DNA of 64,000 bases from Pseudomonas marincola (GCF_900116605.1 NZ_FPBC01000002.1:62001-126000), one strand, 5' to 3'; shown: positions 18,128-27,274, counted from the first letter of the stretch. The notes: generated from the sequence alone by a model not told the origin. Numbers and translations are program-made.

Positions 18128-18985
18128 TTACTTGAGCCACTCGGCCACGCGCTCCGGGTTGGCCTTGATCCAGTCTTTGGCAGCTTCGGCAGGCTCAGCG
18201 CCTTCGCGAATTGCCAGCATCACCGAGCCGACTTCTTCACCGCTCCAGGAAATCTTCTTGAGGAAGGCGGCCGCATCCGGGGCTTTGGTTGCCAGCGCCG
18301 GGTTGGCGACGGTGTCTACGTGCTCGTCATCACCAAAGACCTTTTTCGGGTCTTCGAGAAAGCGCAGTTTCCACTTGGCAAACATCCAGTGTGGAATCCA
18401 GCCGGTGACCACAATCGCGCTCTGGTCTTTCTCTGCCCGCGCCAGTGCGGTTGCCATGCCCGGCCCTGAACTTGGCATCAGTTTTACGTCGAGGTTGTAC
18501 TGCTTGATGGCATCTTCAGTGCGGCGCATCACCCCGGCTCCGGCATCAATACCGGTAATTTTGCCGTCGATGTCCTTGCTGTACTTGTTCAGGTCTTCAA
18601 TGCTTTTCGCCGCAAAGTAGTCCGGCACGATCAGGCCGATCTTGGCGCCTGCGTAGTTGGTGCCGAGCACCTCAACTTTGTTTTCAAACTTCTTGAAGTA
18701 CTCGCCGTGAGTGGTCGGAAGCCAGGCGGAGAGGGTTACGTCGAGGTCGCCACGGGCAACGCCCTGCCACATGATCGCGGGCTCTACCGCTTGCAGTTTG
18801 ACGCTGTAACCGAGCTTGCTCTCCAGCACCTGAGCCGCCACGTTACTGACCGCGACGCTGTCATCCCAGCCGTTAACGAAGCCGATTTTAAGCTCGGGCT
18901 TGTCTGCCGCCATTGCCGTGGTCATGCCAAGGGCCAGTACCGCAGCGCTCAGGCCTTGAAGATAAAACGATTTGAGTTTACCCAT
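18128..18985 (-). CDS. Glycine betaine/quaternary amine ABC transporter binding protein, copy 2 of short type
   Basis: 285-residue periplasmic binding protein, near-twin of the one at 12146-13009. The signal peptide starts MGKLKSFYLQGLSAAVLALG and is cleaved near AMA-ADK. PELKIGFVNGWDDSVAVSN, AVEPAIMWQGVARGDLDVTL and WIPHWMFAKWKLRFLEDPKK are shared with it almost exactly, so the ligand cage is conserved. The ATG at 18985 is nine bases after GGAG. It is the fourth gene of cluster 2, separated from X1 by about 170 bases with a hairpin. Divergence between the twins is mostly in the signal peptide and surface positions. Confidence 0.88.
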   Translation of the reverse strand: MGKLKSFYLQGLSAAVLALGMTTAMAADKPELKIGFVNGWDDSVAVSNVAAQVLESKLGYSVKLQAVEPAIMWQGVARGDLDVTLSAWLPTTHGEYFKKFENKVEVLGTNYAGAKIGLIVPDYFAAKSIEDLNKYSKDIDGKITGIDAGAGVMRRTEDAIKQYNLDVKLMPSSGPGMATALARAEKDQSAIVVTGWIPHWMFAKWKLRFLEDPKKVFGDDEHVDTVANPALATKAPDAAAFLKKISWSGEEVGSVMLAIREGAEPAEAAKDWIKANPERVAEWLK

Positions 18986-19106
18986 AGGATCTTGCTCCAT
19001 CTGTGAGAGTGGCAGTTGTTATAGGTGGTTCGGCTCGTTCTGATTGCGTGCCCCGTTGGTGCTAAATGGGCTGCTTAGTGCAATTAGCACCGACGATGCC
19101 CGGGTT

Positions 19107-19132
19107 GTGGGTGATGCGCAGGCGTCACCCAC
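19107..19132. other. Intercistronic hairpin between the two binding-protein genes (cluster 2)
   Basis: Inverted repeat GTGGGTGA ... TCACCCAC with a ten-base loop between X1 and X2. It is the positional counterpart of the hairpin at 13120-13138 although the sequence differs. Confidence 0.5.
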
Positions 19133-19154
19133 GGTAGTCATTGATCGCGCGTGC

Positions 19155-20099
19155 TTACATGCCGATGAATTTCTTCACCGCTGCAGCGCCATCCTGACCG
19201 TCGAATGTGCTGACCCCGGCCAGCCACTTGTCGAGGGCTTCCGGATTGGTCTTGATCCACTCCTTGGCCACTTCGGTCGGGTTCTGTTTATCGAGAACTT
19301 TCTCCATCAGCTGGCTTTCGATCTCGACTGAGAACTGCAGGTTGTTGAGTAGCTTGCCCACGTTGGGGCAGCGCGCTTCGTAGTCGGGTGAGACCACGGT
19401 GTAGACCTTGGCCGCGCCGTAATCCGGGCCAAACACATCGTCACCGCCGGCCAGGTAAGTCAGGTCAAACTGGGTGTTCATCGGGTGCGGAGCCCAGCCC
19501 AGAAAAACCACCGGCTTGTTCTGCTTAACTGCGCGTTGTACCTGAACCAGCATGCCCGCTTCGCTGGACTCGACCATGCGGAAATCACCCAGGCCGAACT
19601 GGTCGCCCTTGATCATCTTCTCGATCAGCAGGTTGCCGTCATTGCCCGGTTCGATGCCATAGATCTTGCCGTCGAGTTGATCCTTGAACTTGGCGATGTC
19701 CTGAAAGCTTTTCAGGCCAGCATCGGCGGCATAGGTCGGCACGGCGAGGGTGTACTTGGCGCCCTCAAGATTGGCCTTGGGCAGTACTTTCACCCCGTCG
19801 TCCTTGAGGAACGGTTCGATCACCGCGTCCATCGACGGCGCCCAGTAGCCAAGGAATACGTCGATCTGCTTTTTCTTCACGCCGGTGAAGGCGATAGGCA
19901 CCGAGGCGAGGATCTTGCGCGGCTGATAGCCAAGGCCTTCGGTGAGGGCCATGGCGACGCCGGTTGTGGCTGAAATATCTGCCCAGCCGATTTCGGCGAA
20001 TTTGACCTGTTTGCAACTGGCCGGCTCGGCCGCCCAGACACTTGGCGTCAGCGCGCATGCAAGCAGGCTGATAGCTGCGAGTTTGTTGATTGTATTCAT
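19155..20099 (-). CDS. cbcX: Choline/betaine/carnitine ABC transporter binding protein, cluster 2
   Basis: 314-residue ChoX/CbcX-type periplasmic binding protein, same length as the cluster 1 twin. The signal peptide MNTINKLAAISLLACALTPS ends at VWA-AEP. Conserved ligand segments are [40 protein letters not shown] and FLGWAPHPMNTQFDLTYLAG. The Cys pair is in SCKQV and EARCPNV. Next to sdaB and gbdR as in P. aeruginosa, so cluster 2 is the positional orthologue of cbcXWV. Which ligand each copy prefers is open. Confidence 0.88.
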   Translation of the reverse strand: MNTINKLAAISLLACALTPSVWAAEPASCKQVKFAEIGWADISATTGVAMALTEGLGYQPRKILASVPIAFTGVKKKQIDVFLGYWAPSMDAVIEPFLKDDGVKVLPKANLEGAKYTLAVPTYAADAGLKSFQDIAKFKDQLDGKIYGIEPGNDGNLLIEKMIKGDQFGLGDFRMVESSEAGMLVQVQRAVKQNKPVVFLGWAPHPMNTQFDLTYLAGGDDVFGPDYGAAKVYTVVSPDYEARCPNVGKLLNNLQFSVEIESQLMEKVLDKQNPTEVAKEWIKTNPEALDKWLAGVSTFDGQDGAAAVKKFIGM

Positions 20100-20131
20100 C
20101 TGCAGTTCCCTGGTCTCAGTTCAAAATAGGC

Positions 20132-21016
20132 TTATTGGCTTTGTAGTTTTGCGCTCAGCCAACTGACCAGACTGCTGCGATTGGTCGCTTGGCGCGGGGT
20201 GCCGAAACTCTCGGTAATGCGGTCGAGAATGATCGCCAGCAACACCACCGCCATGCCGCTCTCGAAACCAAGGCCGATGTCGAGGCGCTGAATACTGGCG
20301 AGAACGTCATTACCCAGACCGCCGGCGCCGACCATCGAGGCAATAATCACCATCGACAGGGCCATCATGATGGTCTGGTTAACCCCGGCCATGATCGACG
20401 GCATGGCATTCGGCAACTGCACTTTGAACAACAGTTGGCGGTTGTTGCAGCCGAACGATTGCCCGGCTTCGACAATTTCTTTATTAACCTGACGAATGCC
20501 CAGACTGGTGAGGCGCACGGCTGGCGGCATGGCAAAAATTACCGTGGCGATGATGCCGGGCACGCGGCCAAGGCCGAACAGCATGGCGGCGGGGATCAGG
20601 TAGACGAACGCCGGCATGGTTTGCATGAAGTCGAGAATGGGTCGGATGATCATCGCCACACGCTCGCTTTTAGCCGCCCAGATGCCCAGCGGCACGCCAA
20701 GGATCAAACTGATTAAAGTGGCCGAGAAGGTCAGCCCGAGGGTGACCACGGTTTGTTCCCAGAAGCCGGTCATCACGATCAGGGCAAATGAGATGGCGGT
20801 GAACACGGCAAAGCGCACGCCGATACGCCAGATGCCCAGCGCCACGAAAATCGCAATCAAGAGCCATGCGGGCGGGAACATCAGCACCGCCTCAATGCCT
20901 TCCGAGAAGCCGCTGACCACCTGGCCGATGCTGTCGAAGGCGCCGCTGTAGTTGTCGAGCAGGTGCTGAACTACGTCATTTACCCAACTGCCGAGATCAA
21001 GTTTTTTATCGCTCAT
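20132..21016 (-). CDS. cbcW: Choline/betaine/carnitine ABC transporter permease, cluster 2
   Basis: 294-residue ProW-type inner-membrane permease beginning [20 protein letters not shown], with [20 protein letters not shown] as the ATPase-contact loop. It is colinear with the cluster 1 permease and differs by conservative changes and one extra residue near the C-terminus. The start lies one base after the ATPase stop. It forms the translocation path together with CbcV and the two binding proteins. Confidence 0.92.
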   Translation of the reverse strand: MSDKKLDLGSWVNDVVQHLLDNYSGAFDSIGQVVSGFSEGIEAVLMFPPAWLLIAIFVALGIWRIGVRFAVFTAISFALIVMTGFWEQTVVTLGLTFSATLISLILGVPLGIWAAKSERVAMIIRPILDFMQTMPAFVYLIPAAMLFGLGRVPGIIATVIFAMPPAVRLTSLGIRQVNKEIVEAGQSFGCNNRQLLFKVQLPNAMPSIMAGVNQTIMMALSMVIIASMVGAGGLGNDVLASIQRLDIGLGFESGMAVVLLAIILDRITESFGTPRQATNRSSLVSWLSAKLQSQ

Positions 21017-21017
21017 G

Positions 21018-22214
21018 TCAGTCTCCCTGCATGCGGGTCAGAAGGCGGCCTTTGCTGATTGCTCCGCAATAGAAGCCCCCTTCGTCCATAACCGGAATCG
21101 GCCCTTCGTTATCCACCAGGCGCTCGATTACCTCGCTGAGCGGCAGGTCTTCGGGGATGCAGTCGATGTGTTTGAGCACCTTGGCATCCAGGCTGTGGGG
21201 TTGGCCGTCTTCGACCAGCAGGGCGATTTTTTCCAGGCTGATCGAGCCTTTGAACTTGTTGAACTCGTCAACGACGAAGGCGTAATGCTTGTCCATGTCC
21301 TGCAACTGCTGGCAGACCATGAGCGCATCCGGTGCCTGACCGTTGTGCACGAACAGCGGCACGCTGTCGGCCTTGAGCTGGCCGGCGGTGAGGTAGCGAT
21401 TGGTGTCTACGGTGTCGAAGAAGTTACGCACGTAATCGTTGGCGGGGTTGTCGACCAGTTCTTGCGGCGTACCGACCTGAATCAGTTTGCCGCCTTCCAT
21501 GATGCCGATGCGATTACCGATGCGCATGGCCTCTTCAATATCGTGGGAAACAAAGATGATGGTGCGCCGGTGGGTCTTTTGCAGCTCGATCAGAACGTCC
21601 TGCATTTCCCGGCGCTTGAGAGGGTCGAGGGCCGAAAACGCCTCGTCCATGATGATCATTGACGGGTTGACCGCCAGAGCACGGGCCAGGCCAACGCGTT
21701 GTTGCATACCGCCAGAAAGCTCATGAGGGTGTTTCTGCGCGAAGGTGTCGAGGCCAACTTGTTTGAGCACGGTCATCGCGCGCTCTTCGCGCTCTTTGCG
21801 GCCAACCCCGGCGACCTCCAGGCCGAAGGCGGCGTTGTCGAGAACGGTGCGTGAAGGCATTAACGCGAAAGATTGGAAGACCATGCTCATGTCGCGGCGG
21901 CGTAACTCGATCAACTGCGCCTTGGGTAGTTTTGCGACGTTCTGACCATCAATGAATACATCGCCGCTGCTGGGCTCGACCAGACGATTAATCAGGCGGA
22001 TGAGCGTTGACTTCCCCGAGCCGGAAAGCCCCATCAAAACAAAAATCTCGCCCTCTTCAACACTGAATGAAACATCGCTTACACCAATTACAGAGCCCTT
22101 TTCAGCCAGTATCTTGTCTTTACTCCAGCCTTCTTTTAGCAGGTCGATCGCTTCTTGTTCGTTTTGGCCAAAAACCTTGTAGAGGTTCTTGACCACAATT
22201 TTTCCAGACTGCAT
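21018..22214 (-). CDS. cbcV: Choline/betaine/carnitine ABC transporter ATPase, cluster 2
   Basis: 398-residue ProV-type ATPase. Walker [10 protein letters not shown], signature [20 protein letters not shown], Walker [14 protein letters not shown] and H-loop [12 protein letters not shown] are all intact. The nucleotide-binding domain is almost identical to the copy at 15053-16249. The C-terminal CBS half (from about residue 300) is clearly more diverged, for example CQQLQDMDKHYAFVVDEFNK against [20 protein letters not shown]. Start MQSGK at 22214 by analogy and ribosome-site spacing. Divergent from sdaB across 933 bases. Confidence 0.92.
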   Translation of the reverse strand: MQSGKIVVKNLYKVFGQNEQEAIDLLKEGWSKDKILAEKGSVIGVSDVSFSVEEGEIFVLMGLSGSGKSTLIRLINRLVEPSSGDVFIDGQNVAKLPKAQLIELRRRDMSMVFQSFALMPSRTVLDNAAFGLEVAGVGRKEREERAMTVLKQVGLDTFAQKHPHELSGGMQQRVGLARALAVNPSMIIMDEAFSALDPLKRREMQDVLIELQKTHRRTIIFVSHDIEEAMRIGNRIGIMEGGKLIQVGTPQELVDNPANDYVRNFFDTVDTNRYLTAGQLKADSVPLFVHNGQAPDALMVCQQLQDMDKHYAFVVDEFNKFKGSISLEKIALLVEDGQPHSLDAKVLKHIDCIPEDLPLSEVIERLVDNEGPIPVMDEGGFYCGAISKGRLLTRMQGD

Positions 22215-23147
22215 GGGAGTGTTCCCCTTCATAAGACAATCAGATCAGTTACGCGGAACACTGCTTCAGCCCGGAAGGGTTACAGAGTGATGCCGACTGT
22301 TCGTGCCTGTTTGGGTTTACGTGGTTGCGGAATCTGGTCTGCATGGGGCCGCTTGGCGCTGGATGCCTCGAATCCCACCCACGCATCGCCCGTGCTGCAA
22401 CAGCGCTGGCGAGTACGAGGTCGTGAGCGAATCAACCGTTTATGCCGTGCAGCAATATGCGTGGCAAATCCTCTGGCAGTGTTGTGAAACCCAGTCCCTT
22501 GGGCGAACACATCTCAAACCGAGATGCGCGTACATCCGAATTTTCTTGTTGGGCAGGCTCATTCAAGTGACACCTGCGCGTATTTTTTTCGGTCCGGGAT
22601 TGATGAGTCCCAGTCTGTTGCTTAACCGCTGGCAACAGCGACGAAATCGGCTGACTCAACGATATAGCCTTCCGGTTGGCGCAATTGTCGGTTTACGACT
22701 CTGACGTGTTATGGGGCGACATGCTGCCGCGCATTTTTTGCGCAATAACCGCACTGATTGGCCTCGGCAAATGCTGCAGGCCCCTGAAATCGGGCCTTGA
22801 GCAATGCCAGTGGAAATTGCAGGCGAGAGAAGGGTGCTTGTCGAGTGCTTCGGCCGCGCTGTAGCTCGCTGTTTTTGAGTGGGTTTTTAGTGATTTCTGG
22901 CGATTCTGGACTGTGTTTGTGCAAAGCCTTGCGCCTCGAAAATTCGCTTAACCGCGCGGTTTGTTCGGTGTTGCACCGTGCAACACAGGGCGTTTTCGCT
23001 GGGTTTATCGCCCCTTGGGGCAGGGCTGCGTGCTGCAAGTTTTATCGGCGTGACGGCTTTAAGCACGAGCAAGTCGGTGTCAGACGTCAGGCCCTGAATG
23101 AAATATTGATGATGGCCAGCACACACGCGCCCATTGAGGAATCCGTC
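22215..23147. other. Divergent control region between importer cluster 2 and sdaB
   Basis: About 930 bases without a supported gene. It shares patches with the region upstream of cluster 1 (GATGCCGACTGTT at 22289, GCAAATCCTCTGGCAGTGTT near 22464, GACGTGTTATGGGG near 22702). Promoters for cbcV and sdaB must lie here. GbdR binding is expected from family knowledge but no site is assigned. Confidence 0.5.
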
Positions 23148-24527
23148 ATGGCTATCAGCGTATTTGACCTGTTTAAGATCGGCATCGGCCCCTCCAGCTC
23201 CCACACCGTCGGCCCCATGCGTGCTGCCGCGCTGTTTGTGGGGGCTCTTCGCGAGCGCCGCATGCTTGAGCGAGTGGTGCGGGTGGAAGTGCGTTTGTAC
23301 GGTTCCTTGTCGGCAACCGGCATTGGTCATGGCAGCGATAATGCAGTGGTCATGGGCTTGATGGGCGAGTGGCCCGATACGATTGATCCTTTGCAGGTGT
23401 TGCCGCGCATCGAGACGCTCAAGCAAAGCCGGAAGTTGGCCTTGGGCGCGGGGCCGGAGATTGCTTTTGACTGGCAGCGCGACTTGCTGCTGCTCGATGA
23501 AAATCTGCCTTATCACCCCAACGCGCTTACGCTCACAGCTTTTGCCAGCGATGAATATGAACTCCTGAGCAACACCTATTACTCGGTCGGCGGCGGCTTT
23601 GTGGTCGATGCCGAGCAAGCGGCCAGCGGCGTGCTGGATCAGGATGTAACTGAGCTTCCCTATGATTTTTCCAGCGCGGCGGAGTTACTCGATCTTTGCC
23701 AGCGCCACAACCTGCGGGTGAGTGAGCTGATGCTGGCCAATGAAAAGGCCTGGCGCAGTGAAGCTGAAATCCGCAGTTCGCTGCTGACGTTGTGGCAGGC
23801 CATGCGCGATTGCGTCGAACAAGGCCTGCGCCATGAAGGGATTTTGCCTGGCGGCCTGAATGTTCAGCGCCGCGCCGCCAAGCTTCACCGTAGCCTGCTT
23901 GAGTTGGGCAAACCCAACGTAATCGGCTCGACGCTCTCGGCCATGGAGTGGGTCAACTTGTTCGCCCTGGCCGTTAATGAGGAAAACGCCGCGGGCGGTC
24001 GCATGGTGACGGCGCCCACCAACGGCGCCGCCGGGATTATCCCGGCGGTGCTGCATTACTACATGCGCTTCAATCCGGATGCCTGCGAAGACGATGTGAT
24101 CAATTACCTGCTCAGCGCCGCGGCGATTGGCATCCTCTGCAAAAAGAACGCGTCGATTTCAGGGGCAGAGGTTGGTTGTCAGGGCGAGGTGGGTTCGGCC
24201 TGCGCAATGGCGGCGGCCGGGCTTGCGGAAATCCTCGGGGCAACTCCCGAGCAGTTGGAGAACGCAGCTGAAATTGGCCTGGAACATAATCTCGGGCTTA
24301 CCTGTGATCCTGTCGGCGGGCTGGTGCAGGTGCCGTGCATTGAGCGCAACGCGATTGCTGCGGTTAAGGCGATCAATGCCGCGCAAATGGCCTTGCGCGG
24401 CGATGGCAAACACTTCATTTCCCTCGACCGGGTGATTCGCACCATGCGCGACACCGGCGCCGATATGCATGACAAATACAAGGAAACCTCACGCGGCGGG
24501 CTGGCGGTCAGCGCAATCGAATGCTGA
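23148..24527 (+). CDS. sdaB: L-serine ammonia-lyase, iron-sulfur dependent, single-chain
   Basis: Deaminates L-serine to pyruvate, the last step in channelling betaine-derived glycine into central metabolism. 459 residues. The N-terminal beta domain starts [20 protein letters not shown] with the [12 protein letters not shown] motif. The alpha domain has [20 protein letters not shown] and the [4Fe-4S] cysteines in [20 protein letters not shown] and [18 protein letters not shown]. The ATG at 23148 has GAGG upstream; the frame open to 22797 is not homologous. Its neighbour downstream is gbdR, as in P. aeruginosa, where GbdR controls this step. Confidence 0.95.
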   Translation: MAISVFDLFKIGIGPSSSHTVGPMRAAALFVGALRERRMLERVVRVEVRLYGSLSATGIGHGSDNAVVMGLMGEWPDTIDPLQVLPRIETLKQSRKLALGAGPEIAFDWQRDLLLLDENLPYHPNALTLTAFASDEYELLSNTYYSVGGGFVVDAEQAASGVLDQDVTELPYDFSSAAELLDLCQRHNLRVSELMLANEKAWRSEAEIRSSLLTLWQAMRDCVEQGLRHEGILPGGLNVQRRAAKLHRSLLELGKPNVIGSTLSAMEWVNLFALAVNEENAAGGRMVTAPTNGAAGIIPAVLHYYMRFNPDACEDDVINYLLSAAAIGILCKKNASISGAEVGCQGEVGSACAMAAAGLAEILGATPEQLENAAEIGLEHNLGLTCDPVGGLVQVPCIERNAIAAVKAINAAQMALRGDGKHFISLDRVIRTMRDTGADMHDKYKETSRGGLAVSAIEC

Positions 24528-24600
24528 GTCAGCGTGCTTGTGCCTGATTTGGGTGCAGCGCTTTGCAGTTGCCACCTGCTGGCGCGCGATCGCTTTAATA

Positions 24601-24664
24601 AACGGCTGTTTGTTACTGGGGCGGAACGGATTTGAGAACCGGTGACAAACAGCTGTTTTAATCC
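24601..24664 (+). terminator. Possible sdaB terminator hairpin
   Basis: Arms of 17 bases match at 15 positions, enclosing a loop of about 25 bases that has its own GGTT/AACC pairing. It is followed by TTTTAAT. About 75 bases beyond the sdaB stop. Confidence 0.5.
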
Positions 24665-24778
24665 TGCTACCAATCATCACAAACCCCGTGGCTCAAGGGT
24701 TTTCCGGTCGTTTTCCGATCGGTCATGTCGTGAACAGAATCGCCGCTTGTCGGGCCTTGCGGGGCGGACTATTTTTTT

Positions 24779-24795
24779 TTGAACGGCCAATCAAT
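24779..24795. promoter_or_regulatory. Candidate BetI operator upstream of gbdR
   Basis: TTGAACGGCCAATCAAT follows the same pattern as the two boxes flanking betI in this window and the enterobacterial BetI box. It is about 230 bases before the gbdR start codon. Binding is inferred. Confidence 0.55.
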
Positions 24796-25024
24796 TTAGG
24801 CATGACCTTTGCTCTTTTGATCGGTGTTCGGTCCGGTCATTCAAATGCCCGACCATCACAATAAAACGGGTCACGATGTGCTGCATGCGGTGCAACTGTC
24901 AGGCTGAGAATAGAGACTGAAACTATTTCCGCCGACCTTTGATCTTCGCACCCAGTTGCGTCGGACGAATCCAAGAAAAGCCGCTGAACGGCTTAATGAC
25001 GTGCTTGCGTGAGGGTTCCATCAA

Positions 25025-26128
25025 ATGTCGCAGTCTACTCAAGAGGCTCAGCCTCTAAATCGCGTACCTCAGACTATCGGCTTTCTGCTGCTCGACAACT
25101 TCACCCTGATTTCCCTCGCGTCAGCGATTGAGCCATTGCGCATGGCCAATCAGCTTTCCGGTAAAGAGTTGTATCGCTGGTTCACACTGACCCAGGCCGG
25201 CGGCGCGGTATCGGCCAGTGACGGGCTGACGATCACCCCCGATGCTTCCCTTGCCAACGCGCCCAAGCTGGACGCGGTGATTGTGTGTGGCGGCGTGGAT
25301 ATTCAGCACAGCGTGACTCGCGAGCACTTGCAATGGCTGCAAATGATGGCGCGTCAGGGGCGTCGCATGGGCGCCGTGTGCACCGGCAGTTGGGCGTTGG
25401 CCAAAGCGGGTTTGCTCGATGGTTTCGATTGCAGCGTGCACTGGGAATGCCTGGCCTCGATGCAGGAAGCCTTCCCGCGTGTGGCGATGAGCACGCGGCT
25501 GTTTTCCATCGACCGCAATCGCAACACTTCATCGGGTGGCACCGCGCCGATGGATATGATGCTGCACCAGATTGGTCGCGAGCATGGCCGTGAACTGCCC
25601 GCGGCAATCAGCGAGATGTTTATTTACGAGCGCATCCGCAACGAGCAGGATCACCAGCGCGTGCCGCTCAAGCACATGCTTGGCACCAATCAGCCGAAGC
25701 TGCAGGAAATTGTGGCGCTGATGGAAGCCAACCTTGAAGAGCCTATCGATCTCGATCAAATGGCCTGCTACGTCGATGTGTCACGCCGGCAGCTTGAGCG
25801 CTTGTTCCAGAAATACCTGAACTGCTCGCCTTCACGTTATTACCTGAAGCTGCGGCTGATTCGCGCGCGGCAATTGCTCAAGCAAACGTCGATGTCGGTG
25901 ATCGAAGTCGCTTCGGTTTGCGGCTTTGTGTCTACACCGCATTTCTCCAAGTGCTACCGCGAGTATTTCGGCATTCCGCCGCGTGATGAGCGCGCCACAA
26001 ACAGCCTGACGAACATCGTTTCGCTGGTGCCGGTCACCGAAGAGTTGCAGCACGAATCTGTTTCAACCGCGTTGGCCGCGCTAAACCGCGCTCAGAGCGA
26101 GTCCACCTTCGCCAGTGTGCGGCTGTAA
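25025..26128 (+). CDS. gbdR: Glycine betaine-responsive AraC-family activator GbdR
   Basis: Transcription activator of the betaine, dimethylglycine and carnitine catabolic genes; in P. aeruginosa it responds to glycine betaine and dimethylglycine. 367 residues. The N-terminal DJ-1/PfpI-like (GATase1) sensor domain covers about 15-190, with VIVCGGVDIQ and MGAVCTGSWALAKAGLLDGF. The C-terminal AraC double HTH covers about 225-325, with DQMACYVDVSRRQLERLFQK and VIEVASVCGFVSTPHFSKCY. The ATG at 25025 follows GAGGG. Located between sdaB and the dgc operon as in other pseudomonads. Its promoter carries a BetI-like box. Confidence 0.93.
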   Translation: MSQSTQEAQPLNRVPQTIGFLLLDNFTLISLASAIEPLRMANQLSGKELYRWFTLTQAGGAVSASDGLTITPDASLANAPKLDAVIVCGGVDIQHSVTREHLQWLQMMARQGRRMGAVCTGSWALAKAGLLDGFDCSVHWECLASMQEAFPRVAMSTRLFSIDRNRNTSSGGTAPMDMMLHQIGREHGRELPAAISEMFIYERIRNEQDHQRVPLKHMLGTNQPKLQEIVALMEANLEEPIDLDQMACYVDVSRRQLERLFQKYLNCSPSRYYLKLRLIRARQLLKQTSMSVIEVASVCGFVSTPHFSKCYREYFGIPPRDERATNSLTNIVSLVPVTEELQHESVSTALAALNRAQSESTFASVRL

Positions 26129-26141
26129 CCGGCTGGACGTA

Positions 26142-26184
26142 GTTAATCGCGCCAGCGCTGGGACGATTCGGCTGGCGCGTTAAC
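26142..26184. terminator. Bidirectional hairpin between gbdR and the dgc/etf operon
   Basis: Inverted repeat of CGCGCCAGC and GCTGGCGCG, extended by GTTAA/TTAAC with one bulged base, loop 14. It sits between two convergent genes. No clear T-run. Confidence 0.6.
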
Positions 26185-26200
26185 CTGCGAGGGTTGCGGA

Positions 26201-26452
26201 TTACTTCGGCGCGGGAACCAGCGCCGGTAACAATGTGCGCGAAATCGCTTCACGAACCGCCGGCAGCAAAGTGGCATTGCCGCCCAGCATCTCTTCCACC
26301 ATGCGCCGTAGCGCCAGCGCGCGATCAGCACTCAAGCCCCGCACTGCCTGTTCGCACGCCTGCTCGGCGCTCGCCCCAACCGGGATGGACAGGCCAATGG
26401 CGACCAGGCGTTCGCGCAGGTCTTCCTGATCGATCAAATCGGCGTGCATCAT
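26201..26452 (-). CDS. Small conserved protein at the end of the dgc-etf operon
   Basis: 83 residues, MMHADLIDQEDLRERLVAIG to the C-terminus PALVPAPK, probably helical and acidic at the N-terminus. No membrane segment or known motif. The start follows AAGGAG by eight bases, a strong ribosome site. Separated from etfB by 24 bases, so it belongs to the same transcript. A small protein at this place is also recalled from other Pseudomonas betaine loci, which suggests a link with the ETF or dimethylglycine enzyme. Function unknown. Confidence 0.75.
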   Translation of the reverse strand: MMHADLIDQEDLRERLVAIGLSIPVGASAEQACEQAVRGLSADRALALRRMVEEMLGGNATLLPAVREAISRTLLPALVPAPK

Positions 26453-26476
26453 GGTAAATCTCCTTATTTTTGGTGC

Positions 26477-27274
26477 TTAGCGCAGCACACCTTCATCGAC
26501 TAACAATTTGAAGATAGCCTCGGCTCCCGCCTCTGGCGAGTCGCCTTTAATAATTTGGCCACCACCGCCCGAGGCTTTTGCGGTCGCCGCTTTCATGCGT
26601 TCAGCGCCCGTCTTGGCGGTGATTATTTTCAGGCGTTTAGGCCGGGGTCTGGCGGGTTGCAGTGGCGACTCGCTGAGCAACGCGTCAGGATTTGCCTCTG
26701 CCGCATGGCTGAGCAATTCGCCGCGCCGCGCCGGACCAAAGGCACTTTGCCGGGCGGCGGGTGCGGCGTTGTCGAGGCTGGCGATAAACGGCAGGCGCAC
26801 CTTTAAACGTCGGCGTTGGCCGCGCGGCAAAGCTTGAAGCACTTGGGCGATACCATTTCCTATGTGTTCGACCTCAGTCAGCCCGACCACCATTGGCCAG
26901 CCCAACTGCTCAGCCAGCAGGAACGGCAGCATGCCCGAACCTTCGCCAGTTTCAGCCTGGCTGCCGGTTAAAATGAGTTGCGCGTCGCTGTCTTGCAAAT
27001 AGTCATGCAGGGCGCTGATGACATCGGCCTGCGCCGGTTGCTCGATCACGTGCAACTGCTGCAAACCCATGCCCAGATAACTGCGTAAGGCAGGCTGTTG
27101 CGGGTCGCCTGCGTGCAGCACTTCAAGCTGCTCACCGGCCAACCGCAAGCCCAGCTCGACAGCGCGTGCGTCTTGTTCGGCGCGGCGTGCGCGGCCCGAA
27201 CTTGGGTGCGCGCCCACGGATACCAGCGCCACAACATTCAGCGCTGGTGAGGCTTGAGCGGTGTTATGCAGCAT
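26477..27274 (-). CDS. etfB: Electron transfer flavoprotein beta subunit, betaine-catabolism type
   Basis: 265-residue beta subunit of an electron-transfer flavoprotein that probably takes electrons from dimethylglycine oxidation. ETF-beta signatures are LNVVALVSVGAHPSSGRARR, DAQLILTGSQAETGEGSGML and the C-terminal AMP-side RLPFIASLDNAAPAARQSAF. It is diverged from the housekeeping EtfB. The ATG at 27274 has GGAGG eight bases ahead and overlaps the etfA end by 11 bases. Co-encoded with etfA, dgcA and dgcB. Confidence 0.88.
   Translation of the reverse strand: MLHNTAQASPALNVVALVSVGAHPSSGRARRAEQDARAVELGLRLAGEQLEVLHAGDPQQPALRSYLGMGLQQLHVIEQPAQADVISALHDYLQDSDAQLILTGSQAETGEGSGMLPFLLAEQLGWPMVVGLTEVEHIGNGIAQVLQALPRGQRRRLKVRLPFIASLDNAAPAARQSAFGPARRGELLSHAAEANPDALLSESPLQPARPRPKRLKIITAKTGAERMKAATAKASGGGGQIIKGDSPEAGAEAIFKLLVDEGVLR

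Larger units (their letters stand above)
24528..25024. other. sdaB-gbdR intergenic region
   Basis: No gene seen. It contains an imperfect inverted repeat at 24601-24659 (AACGGCTGTTTGTTAC against GTGACAAACAGCTGTTT) that could terminate sdaB. A BetI-like box at 24779-24795 lies about 230 bases ahead of gbdR. Confidence 0.5.

Noticed and set aside
22797..23147. N-terminal extension of sdaB giving a 576-residue protein
   Set aside because: The added stretch has no serine dehydratase homology; the ATG at 23148 has a ribosome site and starts at the conserved MAISVFDLF.
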